From Marinimicrobium agarilyticum DSM 16975 (GTDB lineage Bacteria > Pseudomonadota > Gammaproteobacteria > Pseudomonadales > Cellvibrionaceae), in contig NZ_AUHU01000010.1 of the NCBI RefSeq assembly GCF_000423345.1, forward strand, positions 62,001-126,000: 64,000 nucleotides of DNA, written 5' to 3'. Each line of letters opens with the position of its first letter. Position 1 is the first letter of the stretch. The position numbers were made by a program, and so were the translations under genes. The notes under the pieces are model-generated. The model did no database searches, was not told the origin of the DNA, and saw only the letters and a list, made by a program, of their open reading frames with translations. Below are positions 37,001 to 45,900 of this stretch, piece after piece.

Positions 37001-37479
37001 GTCTGGTTTTTGTACAGGTCTACACCGGCCATCAACTCGGGGGGCACGTCCTGGAAGTTCAGACCCCGCCCGGAGTTGGCGGTAAAGGAGTCGCGGCCGT
37101 TGAATTCGCTCCGCGTCGCACTCATACCACGGATAACAGCGCCGCTGCCCTCAACCCCGAAGTGATCCGGGTCCTCAGGTGCCTGGAAGCGCTCGATCGA
37201 GACACCGGGCATACGCTGCATGGCTTCGAGCACACTGCGGTCCGGTAGCGAACCGATGTCCTCGGCGGAGATCGCATCCACAAAGGTGTCTGCATTGCGC
37301 TTGATGTCCTGGGCGTTCTCCAGGTTCTGACGCACGCCGCTGACGACGATTTCTTCCAGAAGCGGTTGTTGTTCAGACGCATCCTGCGCAAGGGAAGGGG
37401 ATCCCATTGCCATAACACACATGGCAAGCATCGACTTTTTAAAAGTGACACCTTTCTTAACGTTGTCGCGATAAACCAT
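34099..37479 (-). CDS. TonB-dependent outer-membrane receptor 3
   Basis: A 1126-residue TonB-dependent receptor, longer than the arabinose-locus receptors. A signal peptide (KKSMLAMCVMAMGSPSLAQ) is followed by the TonB box (LLEEIVVSGVRQNL), plug with EDIGSLPDRSVLEAMQRMPGV, a variable IRGMSATRSEFNGRDSF segment, and a barrel ending in LAFTVKYVY. The N-terminus before the signal is slightly long (MVYRDNVKKGVTF), as seen in some members of this group. Downstream lie three halogenase-family genes; divergently upstream is a Nudix-type regulator. This receptor-halogenase pairing recurs at 42901. The ligand is not evident, and the extra length is in the barrel loops. Confidence 0.92.
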   Translation of the reverse strand: MVYRDNVKKGVTFKKSMLAMCVMAMGSPSLAQDASEQQPLLEEIVVSGVRQNLENAQDIKRNADTFVDAISAEDIGSLPDRSVLEAMQRMPGVSIERFQAPEDPDHFGVEGSGAVIRGMSATRSEFNGRDSFTANSGRGLNFQDVPPELMAGVDLYKNQTADMIEGGIGGTVSLRTRKPFDQDGQMIAFTGDVSYGDMAEESSPTFSALYSNRWLTEDMGEFGWLLNASYSELIGESNGIQSDAFVKYNADTLGAPSSVADADNQVWMTNGSNFFTKEDERIRKGFATSFQWASPNEEWEATAEFIRSDARLSWKENAVKYQGGYGEENDDGSVSETRRARPYPGTEFAFDEMGIFESGYITDGGGWRGGEGRVPRGWSGEGDAPEDYVTQNDYFGQKYQADTRYKDTRTIVDDLSFNVKWTPSDAWEFEGDFQLVEATTEDDDLQVANGFYALQNFDMSGDDTPRLAVVEPWDGRRDANPEYYTEDFPGFSNDPNGDSNYFQDLDSYWWRSAMDHYERSEGESKAARFDVTHFLDNSDFFRSVKAGVRFADRNQIVRTTPYNWGSIGAEWAPNGGEGALWLSETEELRDAYEYVDWSDFHRGDVVNIPGDGFIFPKEEFLKEVIAGRTVPQNNPGAEGAWDPANLRPEVDGNNTYFTDAEIYDTTETNKAAYVRVDFGSDATALRFSGNVGLRYVELTRDAIGSIQYPDMIGQAYPEGAPTDLADSGAIRKWAEEEVGPFDPGLFPSEQDWLDEVNDLMSYSRDANNWLSETEQNFGNNVDEYQEDSASWDGVLPSFNLKVELTDDLISRFAVAKAIALPDMSEVRNQAVLGARQLVVTRETDTSETVEPGPVDDGVNILDVNDVVWTGSGGNPALQPMESIQYDASLEWYFAPVGSLTASIFYKDLSNFFIEGALPRTFTNPSTGVSQTVDFTTTRNGEEGTMQGIEIAYQQFYDMLPEPWDGFGVQANYTFIDSEGVPNFSGSGIATEAEEETETPQPGLEVVDLSLLEGLPLRGQSEHTANLVLMYEKNDWAARLAYNWRSKYLVTTRDVISGQPIWNDDAGFLDGSVSYNLTDEITLGLQATNLLNTETKTLMTLDENGRETGRSWFVSDRRLAFTVKYVY

Positions 37480-37585
37480 AGCGCTTTACCCCGTTGTTAT
37501 TATGTAACACAGCATCGACCGGCAGCTTTCCACACGTGTTATGCAGGAACTGCCTGTAAACACTCACCTAATTATTGGTATTACC

Positions 37586-37599
37586 TGACTCGTGAGTCA
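37586..37599. promoter_or_regulatory. Inverted repeat upstream of TonB receptor 3
   Basis: TGACTC and GAGTCA form a perfect 6-bp inverted repeat around GT. The position fits an operator for the receptor promoter. Confidence 0.45.
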
Positions 37600-37697
37600 T
37601 AAAAGCACCTGAATCCCATTACGGCTTTATCATTACTGTTCAGCCTGGACCATAAGTGCCACTACGGCGACCCCTGTCCTGTAATAGTCATTCAGAC

Positions 37698-37713
37698 CAC
37701 TATATTGATAGTG
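37698..37713. promoter_or_regulatory. Inverted repeat in the divergent gap
   Basis: CACTAT and ATAGTG form a perfect 6-bp inverted repeat around ATTG, roughly midway between the receptor and regulator genes. Confidence 0.35.
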
Positions 37714-37970
37714 CATCATGTTCAACTAATAGTCAAATAGTAAATTAGACGAAAAACTGTCGTCTTACCCAACATTTTTCACGCCGCCTGCTGACGGCTG
37801 TCCCTGGGGCAAAAACGGGCTTTCACATAGAAAATGTCATACAAATTATGGCTAGGCTCGACCTTTATGGTCAGCATCGATATAATCGCCGCTTCCATTA
37901 GCGCGTCAGGTTCTGAGCGAATCACGGGCTGTTTTCGGAAGATCGCCAAACTTTCAACTCAAACATTGGG

Positions 37971-38717
37971 ATGTGCGCCGTGGCCTCTAATAAATCGCCC
38001 TCCAAGCGACCACACAGCCGGGTCGAGCCGCTGAACCAGCCGGAAGACGTCCTGCCGGGACTGTCCATCGACAACGTGATTTTCGGCCTGGACCATGGCC
38101 AGCTGAAAATCCTTCTGGTCAAACATAACGTCGGTCCCGGCAAAGGCCACTGGGCGTTGCCGGGGGGCTTTATCCACCGGGATGAGAACCTGCGCGACGC
38201 CGCCTCCCGCCTGCTGGAGGAGCTGACCGGGGTGCGCGACCTGTTTCTGGAGCAGCTCAAAACCTTCGGCCGGGTGGACCGCTTCCCCAACGAGCGGGTG
38301 GTGACCATCGCCTATTACGCTCTGGTCAGCGCCGAGGATTACACCGTCGTGGCTGGCCGCAACACCACCGATGCCGTCTGGTTTGACGCTCAGGACCTAC
38401 CGGAACTAATCTACGACCACTCGGAAATCGTGGATCACGGCCTACACTTCCTGCGCCACAAAGTCTGTCACGAGCCTATCGGCTTCAACCTCCTCCCCGA
38501 GAAGTTCACTCTGCTGCAGCTTCAGGAGCTGTATGAGGCCATACTGGACGTGAAGCTGGACAAGCCCAACTTCCGCCGAAAGATGATGAAGATGAACCTG
38601 CTGGCGCCGTGCAACGAAAAGCAGAAGGGCGTACCGCACCGGGCCGCCAACCTGTACCGGTTTGACTCAGCGGCCTACGAGCGGCTTACAGAGAAAGGGT
38701 TCTCGTTTGAATTCTGA
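37971..38717 (+). CDS. Nudix-domain winged-helix transcriptional regulator (NrtR/AraR-like)
   Basis: A 248-residue protein with an N-terminal Nudix fold (about 28-150) and a C-terminal winged helix (about 165-240, LLPEKFTLLQLQELYEAIL and FRRKMMKMNLL). In the Nudix box from Gly66 the expected Arg-Glu and second Glu-Glu are changed: Leu81 and Leu85 stand where catalytic glutamates belong, while Glu72, Arg80 and Glu84 remain. This fits NrtR-type regulators, where the Nudix domain senses a ligand such as an ADP-ribose-like or sugar metabolite rather than hydrolysing it. It is transcribed away from TonB receptor 3 and is its likely controller. The start at 37971 has no strong ribosome-binding site; a GTG at 37980 is possible. 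Confidence 0.83.
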   Translation: MCAVASNKSPSKRPHSRVEPLNQPEDVLPGLSIDNVIFGLDHGQLKILLVKHNVGPGKGHWALPGGFIHRDENLRDAASRLLEELTGVRDLFLEQLKTFGRVDRFPNERVVTIAYYALVSAEDYTVVAGRNTTDAVWFDAQDLPELIYDHSEIVDHGLHFLRHKVCHEPIGFNLLPEKFTLLQLQELYEAILDVKLDKPNFRRKMMKMNLLAPCNEKQKGVPHRAANLYRFDSAAYERLTEKGFSFEF

Positions 38718-38859
38718 ACCGAAGCGTTCTTAGCCGACCAAAACGGTTCGCCTACTAGACAGACCAGACCAGCGGTTAAACCCCTGGCGTTCTGGAAAGA
38801 GCAGTGAGGATGGATAGGGCCTAGACAACTCATCCTAATTTAGCGGTGTTTCATAGGAG

Positions 38860-39576
38860 CTATTGGAAGTATTCAGGGTGATCTGAGGGCAAAGTATCCA
38901 GCACTTTATAGATTTCCCGTAAATGGGTACTCATTGCCGCTACAGCATCACTAACCGAGCCGGATTTAATCGCCTGAATAATGGCCCGATGCTGCGTGAG
39001 CACCCTTGTATATTGTCCGGTCATATGCAAACTCAAATTGCGAACGCGGTCCATATGTGCTTTTTCTTGGTCAATCATGGCTGCCACCCTTAGGTAGCCG
39101 GTAGAACCCACCAACAATTGATGAAACTCGTCGTCAAGTGCTTGAAATAGAAGTGCATCGTCTGCTTCGGCCGCCATTTTTTGCTTCGCAACGACCTCCT
39201 CAGCTTCGAGGACCAGAGAGGCGCTGGGCTTTTCGGCCAAAGCACTAACCACAGAAACTTCCAGTGCCTCTCTTATAAACCGCGCTTCCAGTATTTTGTC
39301 CAAGCTGAAGCGAGACACATAAGTACCCCGTTGCGGCCGAACCTCGGTGAACCCCAGATTGGATAATTTAATCAGCGCTTCACGCACTGGCGTGCGACTG
39401 ACGCCAAACTTGTTTGCCAATGCGGTTTCCGAGATAAGCTGGCCTGGCTGCAACTGCATGCTGACGATGGCGTCGCGAATAAAACCATAAATTTGGCCAC
39501 TGGCCGGTCGGTTATAGTCTATTTGCTTCCCGTACTCTGCGGCTTTTTCTAAAAATGGAACGGATTCTTCAGACAA
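38860..39576 (-). CDS. GntR-family (FCD domain) transcriptional regulator
   Basis: A 238-residue regulator. The N-terminal winged helix (about residues 20-90) contains ISETALANKFGVSRTPVREALIKL and the wing RPQRGTYVSRF. The C-terminal all-helical FCD ligand domain retains the usual metal-site pattern, an Asp and His in DDEFHQLL and His in LTQHRAI and STHLREI. FCD members sense organic and sugar acids. The best start is a TTG at 39576 with AAGGAG 9 bases upstream. It follows two halogenase genes and a TonB receptor on the same strand, so it probably regulates that module. An inverted repeat at 39607-39630 suggests autoregulation. Confidence 0.9.
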   Translation of the reverse strand: MSEESVPFLEKAAEYGKQIDYNRPASGQIYGFIRDAIVSMQLQPGQLISETALANKFGVSRTPVREALIKLSNLGFTEVRPQRGTYVSRFSLDKILEARFIREALEVSVVSALAEKPSASLVLEAEEVVAKQKMAAEADDALLFQALDDEFHQLLVGSTGYLRVAAMIDQEKAHMDRVRNLSLHMTGQYTRVLTQHRAIIQAIKSGSVSDAVAAMSTHLREIYKVLDTLPSDHPEYFQ

Positions 39577-39606
39577 AACCGCATCTCCTTCTTTAAATCG
39601 ATTCGG

Positions 39607-39630
39607 TTAAACCCATTCTAATGGATTTAA
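39607..39630. promoter_or_regulatory. Inverted repeat before the GntR regulator
   Basis: Arms TTAAACCCATT and AATGGATTTAA match at 10 of 11 positions around a 2-base centre. It ends about 30 bases upstream of the regulator start and is a candidate autoregulatory operator. Confidence 0.5.
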
Positions 39631-39728
39631 CACCACGGAGCATCCAGAGATTACAAGGTGAAAAGCCAAGCACGGCAACGGTAAAGATCGATTGACACAT
39701 CGGGCCCGGGCACTGAGCCGGTATCACG

Positions 39729-41291
39729 TCATTGGGTAGCGCATCGACGCCTGATGTAGTCTTCATGGGGCGGCAGGGCGGCCGCTGTTTTGGCCACAGC
39801 CTGTTTCAGCAGGCGCATATTTTGAATCAGCGTGTCCTCAGGAACACGGTCGACCAATGCATCGTAGCTGCGCGGGCGTACCCCCTGCCCCAGCATAACC
39901 GCCAACCAACTATGAGGGGTGAACAAGTCCTCCGGCGAGGCAATAATCCTTCCACTACCACGGAACATCTCCAGCTTTGCGGCCAAAGTCTCCGGAATCT
40001 CCATATTGCCTACATAACGCCAGAAAGGCGTATCCTCGCGCTGCGTGGCGTTGTAATGCAGGACGATAAAGTCCCGAAGCCTCTCATAGTCCGCCGTCAT
40101 TGCTTTATTGTAATGGGCGATCTCGGCCGAATTGCAACCACGACCCGGCCACAAGTTAATCAGTCGCTGGATGCCCACCTGAGCAAGGTGGATACTGGTG
40201 GACTCCAACGGCTCGATAAAGCCGCCTGCCAGGCCAATAGCGACACAGTTTTTCTCCCAAAAGGCGCGGCGATGACCGGTACGGAAGCGCAACGGCAAAG
40301 GGTCGGCCAAAGCCTCCCCGTCGACCCCCTGTACGAGTCGCCGGTGCACATCGTCCTCTTCGGCAAAAGCACTTGAGTACACATAACCGTTGCCTTGGCG
40401 CTCCTGCAAAGGAATGCGCCAACGCCAGCCCGCCACGTCGGCGGTAGCGCGCGTAAAAGGCTTTGTCGGCCCAATTCCGGCTGTGGGCAGGGCAAGCGCC
40501 CGATCGCAGGGCAGGTAGTGGCTCCAGTCCACGAAGCCGCTTCCCATAGCACCCTCAATCAGCAGCGATTTGAAGCCGCTGCAATCGATAAACAAATCGC
40601 CCGCGAGTACCTCACCACTGCGCAACGTTACGGACTGGATCGTGCCATGATCCGGGTTTTGTTGAACGCTCTCCACCAGACCTTCTACACGACGAACGCC
40701 TCTTTGCTCCGCATACCGGCGGAGCATCTGACCGTAACGCTTGGAGTCCAGATGATAGGCGTAACGCATGGTAGACAAAATCGCCTCACCACCACCCTGC
40801 GGAGGAGAAAAGCGCCCAAGGCCGGCGGCAACCGCGCAGAGGTTGTACTGATTGATATCTCCGGGAAGGTCAGAGGGCGTTTTACCTTCATCAGATAGTG
40901 CTTTCAAGCGAAGCCATAATTGATGAAAGGCAAACTCCGGGGTATCGCGTCCGTAAAAGCCGAACGGGTGGAAATAACGCTCACCGATATTCAGCCAGTC
41001 AACAAACTCAATACCAAGCTTAAAGGTCCCCTGACACTCACGCAGAATGTCGTTTTCCTTCAAACCAAGAAATTCGTTGAACTCGATCAGCGGCGGGATG
41101 GTCGCTTCGCCGACACCGATGACACCGACCTCATCGGACTCAACGAGCGTGACGGACGCATTTGGCGGCGCTATGCGGGCAATGGCCGCCGCGCTCATCC
41201 AGCCCGATGTGCCGCCACCAACAATAACAACGCTGTTCATCCTCGGCGTGTCACCTGCCTTCGCGGACTTGGACTCGGTGTCAGGTTTCAT
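39729..41291 (-). CDS. Flavin-dependent tryptophan halogenase-family protein C
   Basis: A 520-residue member of the tryptophan halogenase family with [16 protein letters not shown], the catalytic-Lys segment GTFKLGIEF, signature WRWRIP and PLESTSIH with the catalytic Glu. The ATG at 41291 overlaps the upstream halogenase stop by four bases (ATGA), supporting this start, though MNSVVIVGGG at 41240 would remove a 17-residue non-conserved leader. It is the closest in motif set to proteins A and B of the other module, so the two modules share one halogenase type. The GntR regulator follows after about 150 bases. Confidence 0.9.
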   Translation of the reverse strand: MKPDTESKSAKAGDTPRMNSVVIVGGGTSGWMSAAAIARIAPPNASVTLVESDEVGVIGVGEATIPPLIEFNEFLGLKENDILRECQGTFKLGIEFVDWLNIGERYFHPFGFYGRDTPEFAFHQLWLRLKALSDEGKTPSDLPGDINQYNLCAVAAGLGRFSPPQGGGEAILSTMRYAYHLDSKRYGQMLRRYAEQRGVRRVEGLVESVQQNPDHGTIQSVTLRSGEVLAGDLFIDCSGFKSLLIEGAMGSGFVDWSHYLPCDRALALPTAGIGPTKPFTRATADVAGWRWRIPLQERQGNGYVYSSAFAEEDDVHRRLVQGVDGEALADPLPLRFRTGHRRAFWEKNCVAIGLAGGFIEPLESTSIHLAQVGIQRLINLWPGRGCNSAEIAHYNKAMTADYERLRDFIVLHYNATQREDTPFWRYVGNMEIPETLAAKLEMFRGSGRIIASPEDLFTPHSWLAVMLGQGVRPRSYDALVDRVPEDTLIQNMRLLKQAVAKTAAALPPHEDYIRRRCATQ

Positions 41292-42844
41292 GCGCGCGCG
41301 GTGCTCTTGGGGCGAAAGCCCCGCTCAACCACCTCGCGCACCAAATCCCGATGGGGCGGGACGGCATTCATGGCATTTTGGCTCTGTTGGCGAATACTTT
41401 CGAATTCCTTTTTCGCATCTTCGTAAAAACGCAACGCACCGGCGCGTGCCGTGATGTCGGTCTTGAACTCCATGCCGTACAGTATGTACTGCCAGCTATT
41501 CTCATCAAAGATATCGTGACTGGCATCAATATCGAGAAAAGATGGGGGCCTGTGCCGCCACTGCTCCAACTTTCCTTTCAGGTAGTCGGACGCCGACGCG
41601 GGGTCACGATTGTCTCGCCAGAAACCGGTGTCCGTCCGTTGGCTCAAAAAATAGTGAAGCTTGATAAAGTCGACAACATGCTCGAAGCGCTTCGTCATGG
41701 CCTCGTTGAACTGCTTGGCCGAGCGCTCGGTATCCCCGGACCAGGGAAAAAGATTGCAGAGCATGAGCGCAGCCACCTCAGCAAAGCTGATGCCGGTCGC
41801 TTCCAGCGGCTCAATAAACCCTACCGAAAGGCCTATTCCCACACAGTTCTTGTGCCACTGGACCTTTCGAAACCCGGCCTCAAATGACAGCTGCCGGTGC
41901 TTCAGTTCGTTCGCCGCCGGCCCGATATAACGCTTCAAAGTGTTCAGCGCCGCATCGTCACTGCAGTGGCGGGACGAATAGACGTAACCGACGCCGCGGC
42001 GATTATGCAAGCCGATATCCCACGTCCACCCGGCTTCCTGCGCAGTGGCGTAGGTGCAGGAGGGAATCGGCGCATCGGGCCGATCGTAGGGCACCTGCAT
42101 GGCCACAGCGCGGTCGCAGAACAGCTGATCCTTGTACGAGGTAAACTCAGACCCCAGAGTCTCCCCGATCAACCGCGCCCGGAAACCGGTGCAATCGATG
42201 TACAGGTCGGCCTTGAGCGCTCCATGATCACGACCCTGCACGGAGGCGATAGCGCCGTGTTCGTCTAGTTTCACATCATCGACTGTATCAATCAGCCGCT
42301 TCACTCCCATTTCCATTGCGCGGCGGCGAACGACCTGGGCAAGCTTTCCGGCATCGAAATGATAGGCGTAGTTCAACGGCGCATTGTAATTGGGATGGGT
42401 AATGAGTTTTGGAGCAAGTTTCGCATCCACGACCCGCTCCTGAACCGTACACGCCTCCGCCCACGGTACGTCCCCGGCAACGCCGAGAAGCCAATAGGGC
42501 AAGAGGTCCATATCCGTGTGCTGGGAGCTGACCTGGAAAGGATGAAAATAGGTGTCATCCGGCTCATCCGCCGGATTCTTTTTCCAATTATTGAACCGAA
42601 TGCCTTGTTTAAAGGTGGCATCCGCCTCACGAATCAATTCGCTTTCATCAAGGCCAATCCGGCCCATCGTTTTACGGATGATGGGAAAGGTACCCTCGCC
42701 TACGCCGACAGTACCAATCTCATCAGATTCAACCAGGGTAATGGAAACCCCGCCCGGGGTGTCCGCCGCTAACATCCGCGCCATGTAGGCCGCGGTAATC
42801 CATCCTGCGGTTCCACCCCCGACGATCAGGACACTCTTGCTCAT
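41288..42844 (-). CDS. Flavin-dependent tryptophan halogenase-family protein D (WTWDIGL type)
   Basis: A 518-residue member of the tryptophan halogenase family from a second branch: the signature is WTWDIGL instead of W-x-W-R-I-P, and the Glu segment reads PLEATGIS rather than [24 protein letters not shown] and the catalytic Lys in ATFKQGIRF are kept, so activity is plausible but on a different substrate from protein C. GAGGAG precedes the ATG. It lies 57 bases after TonB receptor 4 and overlaps protein C by four bases. No signal peptide; cytoplasmic. Confidence 0.9.
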   Translation of the reverse strand: MSKSVLIVGGGTAGWITAAYMARMLAADTPGGVSITLVESDEIGTVGVGEGTFPIIRKTMGRIGLDESELIREADATFKQGIRFNNWKKNPADEPDDTYFHPFQVSSQHTDMDLLPYWLLGVAGDVPWAEACTVQERVVDAKLAPKLITHPNYNAPLNYAYHFDAGKLAQVVRRRAMEMGVKRLIDTVDDVKLDEHGAIASVQGRDHGALKADLYIDCTGFRARLIGETLGSEFTSYKDQLFCDRAVAMQVPYDRPDAPIPSCTYATAQEAGWTWDIGLHNRRGVGYVYSSRHCSDDAALNTLKRYIGPAANELKHRQLSFEAGFRKVQWHKNCVGIGLSVGFIEPLEATGISFAEVAALMLCNLFPWSGDTERSAKQFNEAMTKRFEHVVDFIKLHYFLSQRTDTGFWRDNRDPASASDYLKGKLEQWRHRPPSFLDIDASHDIFDENSWQYILYGMEFKTDITARAGALRFYEDAKKEFESIRQQSQNAMNAVPPHRDLVREVVERGFRPKSTARA

Positions 42845-42900
42845 CTCGGCTCCTCTTTATATATAGTCAAGTCTGTTCAAGAGCGTCCTTCACCGCTCGC

Positions 42901-45900
42901 TTAGAAGTCAACCCCCAAGTGCAAGCTGATGCGGCGGTCCGTCACAAAGACCGCACGGTCAACATACCGTCCGTCCAGGATTTCCATCTCGGTTCTCTGA
43001 TCCTCATCGGTGATGTTTTGTACATTCAGCTTGATATTGACCGAATCGGTCAATTGATAGGAGATGCTACCATCAAGCCGGCCAGACTCCGCCGCATAGA
43101 CCGGCAATCCAAATTGAACCTCATTGCCGCTAAACGGATCAGTATAGACGTTAGTAGTGCCCGAATCGTTCGTGGTCGTCAAGTAGCGATCACGCCAATT
43201 CCACGCCAGACGCGCACTGAACTTGTCCCAATCGTACAGCAGGGTCGTCGAGTAAGACCATTCCGACAGCCCTATGACCGGCACGTTGAGCTCGCCCCCA
43301 TTGATGTCCTGGGCAAAGGCGTCCGGCGAGTCGTTGTCGATGTAGGTGAGGTTCGCATCGACACCGAATCCACTCCACCAGCCTGGGAGCGTGTCGAAAT
43401 ACGTCCTCCCGCCGAACTCAAAGCCGCTAATAATCGTGTCTTCCCCGGCATTGAAGTTAGTCCGGCTGGAAACAGCCCCTTCAAGGAAGGTGGTACCGTT
43501 TCCGTCCACCGATGCCGATTGCGGGTAATCCTCCTCAGAAAAGAACTCACTCGCTGGGGCCGAGAAGTTGTTGAAGGTAATGTAGTTGTCGATCGTCTTG
43601 TGGAACAGCGAAAGGTGCATCGAAGCCCCCTTGCGTGGATACCACTCGAGCGAGATGTCGTGATTCAATGATATTTCTGGCTCAAGGAACGGATTGCCCG
43701 TTGTATTGGTGTAGCCAGAGAACAGCGCGGGGATCGACACGTCCTCGTCAGGGTATTCCGCGGCCAACTCATCGTTGATGGGGTTTTCCGTCGTCTGAAC
43801 GCCCGCCGTCCCCTGCGCTCTGATATCGGGGTATCGTGGCGGAGTAAGTGTTCTTGTCAAAGCGTAGCGCAACACCCAGTCCTCGGCTGGCTCGAACTTG
43901 ATATTGAACGACGGCAGGAAGTAATCCTTCTCCAGACTTCCCATGCGTTGTTTCTCGTAACCAACACTCTCTTGAGTCAACGGAGGCTGCTGGCCTTCGT
44001 TCTCTTCTTGCCAGGTGGCTACATTCTCAATGCCGCCCATTGCGTCGACAGAGGCCTCGGCATCGGCCAGGCTCGCGTAGTAGCGAGAACCACCACTGAA
44101 GGTGAAGTTACCCTCACTTTCAATGTCGTAGTTGACCCAACGCACGCCGACATTACCGCTGAAACTTTGGAACCACGAGTCGCCAAAGTTCTCGAAACCC
44201 AGCATGGCATAGGCCGACTGCGTTTTGTGGTTTGTCTCGTAGAAGGACGGCAACTGATCGAAGTTCCGGTCAGGGGGGTTACCATAGATGTATGTGCTCG
44301 CCTCCGGGTCGCTGCACTGATAGTAAAGGTCCGGTGCGCAAGCCGCGTAGGTGTTGACGACGCGCTCGAACTGCTCGTCTGAATTGACCTGATCGGTTCC
44401 AACCCAGACACCACCGAGCGGTGGAATATCTCCTTTAAAGAAATCCGAAAACTCTTCGAGATAAAAATCACCGTCAGGAGCCGTATCCACGAAAGGTCTT
44501 GGCACGCCATTCCAACCGCGTCCAGTCGCCGACCACCAAGTCCCGACAAAACTATCAGATTCTTCACGGTCCGCGACGCGTCCGCCGATAGCAAGCTTTT
44601 TAAAGAAGCCGTCACCAATTTCGAAGTTTGCGTCCAGTTGGGCCGCGTGCGCCTCGCCTTCGTTCGACATATTCAACCAGTTGATTCGGGAAAGCCCAGT
44701 ATCCGCCGGATCTGTCGAAAGCGGAGTTTGGAAGCTGGCTACCGGCCGGTCACCGGACATATCCAGGTTGGTTTGAACGATTGCCGGGATAACCGTGCCG
44801 CCAAGGCTATACTTACCCGAGCGCGACTCGGCTTCAACATATTGATAGCTACCACTCAGATCCCAACCCTCATCCTCATACTTGAAACCTGTGCTGTAAT
44901 CCGCAGTCCGGCTGAAGGAGGGCGTGAAGCTTGAGTTCGGAGACACATTAAGACCGGACGTAAGGTTCGGGCTCGAGATTGCACCCCGGACGAATACCCC
45001 GTTATCGAATACGGCGCCGGGCATAACGCCGACAGGGGCTTCTGCCAATGACAGGATCTGGCTGTGGCGGTTGCTTTCACGCTCTGAGATAAAAGTAGTG
45101 TGGAAGAGCTCCAGGTTGTCGTTCGGCCGCCACTGAAGGGCGCCGTAATATCCATCCCGTACGCGTTCGAACTGGTCCTGCGTATAGCGAACGCCGCCAG
45201 GCGCGTAGACCCGCTCGTCGTTATACTCGGTTGCGTAGTAAGGCGGAACAATAATGTTGCTGTCGTGAGAGGCGATCTTCGAGTAAGCCACATCGAGAAG
45301 AACACCAAATTCGCCCATATCCGTATCGAAACGATTCGAAATCATACCCGAAGCAGCGGGAGTAAACTCCTCCGAGAAATCCCCATAACTACCTGAAATC
45401 GCCGCGTTGGCCTGAAAGCCATCGAAGTCGAACGGCATGTGCGTCTGCAGGTTGACAGTGCCGGACACCCCACCTTCGATCAGGTCCGCACGACTCGCCT
45501 TGTAAACGGTAACCGCCGAAAGGAGTTCCGGCCCGACATCCGCCCAACTGAGACCTGACCCGCCATTTGCGGAAAAGACTTCACGCCCATTGATCAGTGT
45601 CTTGGTCTTGTTCAGACCGCGCACCTGAACCCCCGAGCCTTCGAACGCAAAGCCGTCCGGGGAACCTTCACTACCGGCGCGGATACGATTCATGGTAACC
45701 CCTGGCGTTCGCTCCAGAATTTCGAGAAGCGAGGTACTGGGCACCTTGCCCGCCTCATCCAGAACGATCGAGTCCCCAATGGTATCCGATGCACGCTTCA
45801 ATTGTGCCGCGCTTTCCAGCGCGCTTCGCTGTCCTGTAACCGTGATTTCCTCCAGGCGCGTAGACGGGTCTTCAGTTTCCTGGGCCAATAACGGTGAAGA

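Larger units (their letters stand above)
37480..37970. promoter_or_regulatory. Divergent regulatory region between TonB receptor 3 and the Nudix regulator
   Basis: A 491-base gap without a convincing gene. Two inverted repeats stand out: TGACTC-GT-GAGTCA at 37586-37599, about 107 bases upstream of the receptor start, and CACTAT-ATTG-ATAGTG at 37698-37713. Either could be the operator of the adjacent Nudix-winged-helix regulator. The middle is AT-rich. Confidence 0.5.
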
